This document shows, in pieces, positions 32,799 to 33,276 of a DNA stretch of 33,276 nucleotides. The translations under genes were made by a program, and so were the position numbers. The stretch comes from Deltaproteobacteria bacterium (GTDB lineage: Bacteria > Desulfobacterota > Desulfobacteria > Desulfobacterales > ETH-SRB1). The first letter of the stretch is position 1; the number at the start of each line of letters is the position of its first letter. Below the pieces are notes generated by a model. The model searched no databases and was not told the DNA's origin. It saw only the letters and a program-made list of their open reading frames with translations. The stretch covers positions 1-33,276 of the forward strand of contig JAJSZT010000040.1 of the NCBI GenBank assembly GCA_030272815.1. The letters are read 5' to 3'.

Positions 32799-33276
32799 TT
32801 GCTCGTAACAAACATGAAAAACAAGTATGACCATGCTTCAAAGATGCTGCAGAAAAAGAGGGATCGACTGATTTCAGGGTTTTTAAACAGAAGAGACCCC
32901 TTTTTTTTGGAGAATCATGCCAGGATTTTAGACGATTATTTTCGTGAAAGTTTTGAAAGAAGTGAAGTCGGCCCTATGATGGGTATAAACAAGAATCCTT
33001 ATGCGATCTTTGCAACAGGTGGCTACGGTAGGGAAGAGCAATGTATTCACTCTGATGTAGATCTTCTTTTTCTTTTTGAAAAAAATGTTCCGGATAGAAC
33101 CGAGGATCTTATCCAGGAGGTTATTTACCCGCTATGGGACATCGGTCTTGATGTAGGACATGCTACTCGCTCGATTAAGGAATGTGTAAGTCTTTCAGGG
33201 AAAGACCTGGAGGTGCTGACTTCAGTTTTGGATGCCCGTTTTATATGCGGTATGTCTCTTTTATATTCAGAACTTA
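32799..33276 (+). CDS. glnD: GlnD-like [protein-PII] uridylyltransferase (partial, 3' end beyond the right edge)
   Basis: About 160 residues of the N-terminal nucleotidyltransferase domain are visible. The motif GGYGREEQCIHSDVDLLFLF (about residues 72-91) is the G-[GS]-x(n)-D-x-D catalytic pattern of pol-beta-type nucleotidyltransferases. TSVLDARFICG is the typical GlnD segment. GlnD uridylylates PII proteins in response to glutamine. The start is either TTG at 32799, six bases after GGGG, or ATG at 32814, in the same frame. DUF294-type relatives also share the motif, so the call remains provisional without the HD and ACT domains. Confidence 0.75.
   Translation, partial: MLVTNMKNKYDHASKMLQKKRDRLISGFLNRRDPFFLENHARILDDYFRESFERSEVGPMMGINKNPYAIFATGGYGREEQCIHSDVDLLFLFEKNVPDRTEDLIQEVIYPLWDIGLDVGHATRSIKECVSLSGKDLEVLTSVLDARFICGMSLLYSEL

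Overview
The window looks like chromosomal DNA of an anaerobic, nitrogen-fixing bacterium, most probably a Desulfobacterota (Deltaproteobacteria) relative. This is an inference. The reasons are a nif operon of the anaerobe type (nifH-nifI1-nifI2-nifD-nifK-nifE-nifN-nifB, with PII-like nifI genes between nifH and nifD), a NifD with a long insertion and a NifK with a short N-terminus, a sigma-54-like promoter, and several intergenic repeat families.

Region 1 (about 1-15,800, minus strand) is one long co-directional nitrogen-fixation operon, read from right to left. From a sigma-54-type promoter near 15,767 come nifH, nifI1, nifI2, nifD, nifK, nifE, nifN, nifB, a thioredoxin-like [2Fe-2S] ferredoxin, a class I glutamine amidotransferase, a NifX-family protein, a DUF364 protein, modA, modB, modC and nifV, which runs off the left edge. 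It therefore combines the nitrogenase, its nitrogen-sensing switch (NifI1/NifI2), FeMo-cofactor assembly (NifB, NifE, NifN, NifX-like), molybdate import (ModABC) and homocitrate synthesis (NifV). ptsP (EI-Ntr, with a GAF domain) is transcribed divergently from nifH.

Almost every gap longer than about 70 bp inside this operon holds a repeat element or hairpin, and these belong to different sequence families. Several are built from near-identical 7-base words in phase (TTCGATG-, ACGGTTC-, GCTAAAC- and AAGTGGC-type), usually arranged as inverted repeats. One element lies between modB and modC with terminal inverted repeats and a 14-bp flanking duplication. The duplication copies the end of modB and the modC ribosome-binding site, so both genes stay intact.

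Region 2 (about 18,500-25,500) is accessory DNA rich in gene debris. It holds a fragment of a DUF4143 ATPase, a 106-bp MITE-like element, an addiction-module antitoxin pseudogene with an internal stop, a small unknown gene, a complete AAA/DUF4143 ATPase, an HD-NACHT NTPase that has lost its P-loop, fragments of an ABC permease and of a RAYT-type Y1 transposase, and an intact-looking three-gene operon ending in a HicB-like/HicA-like pair.

Region 3 (about 25,500-33,276) holds a calcineurin-like phosphoesterase lipoprotein with a TPR-like tail, a GC-rich spermidine-synthase-like gene, two ABC-F ATPases (Uup-like and YbiT-like), a gene-free stretch of about 1 kb with three more repeat structures, and the 5' end of a GlnD-like nucleotidyltransferase. 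With ptsP and nifI, this makes three nitrogen-signalling loci in one window.
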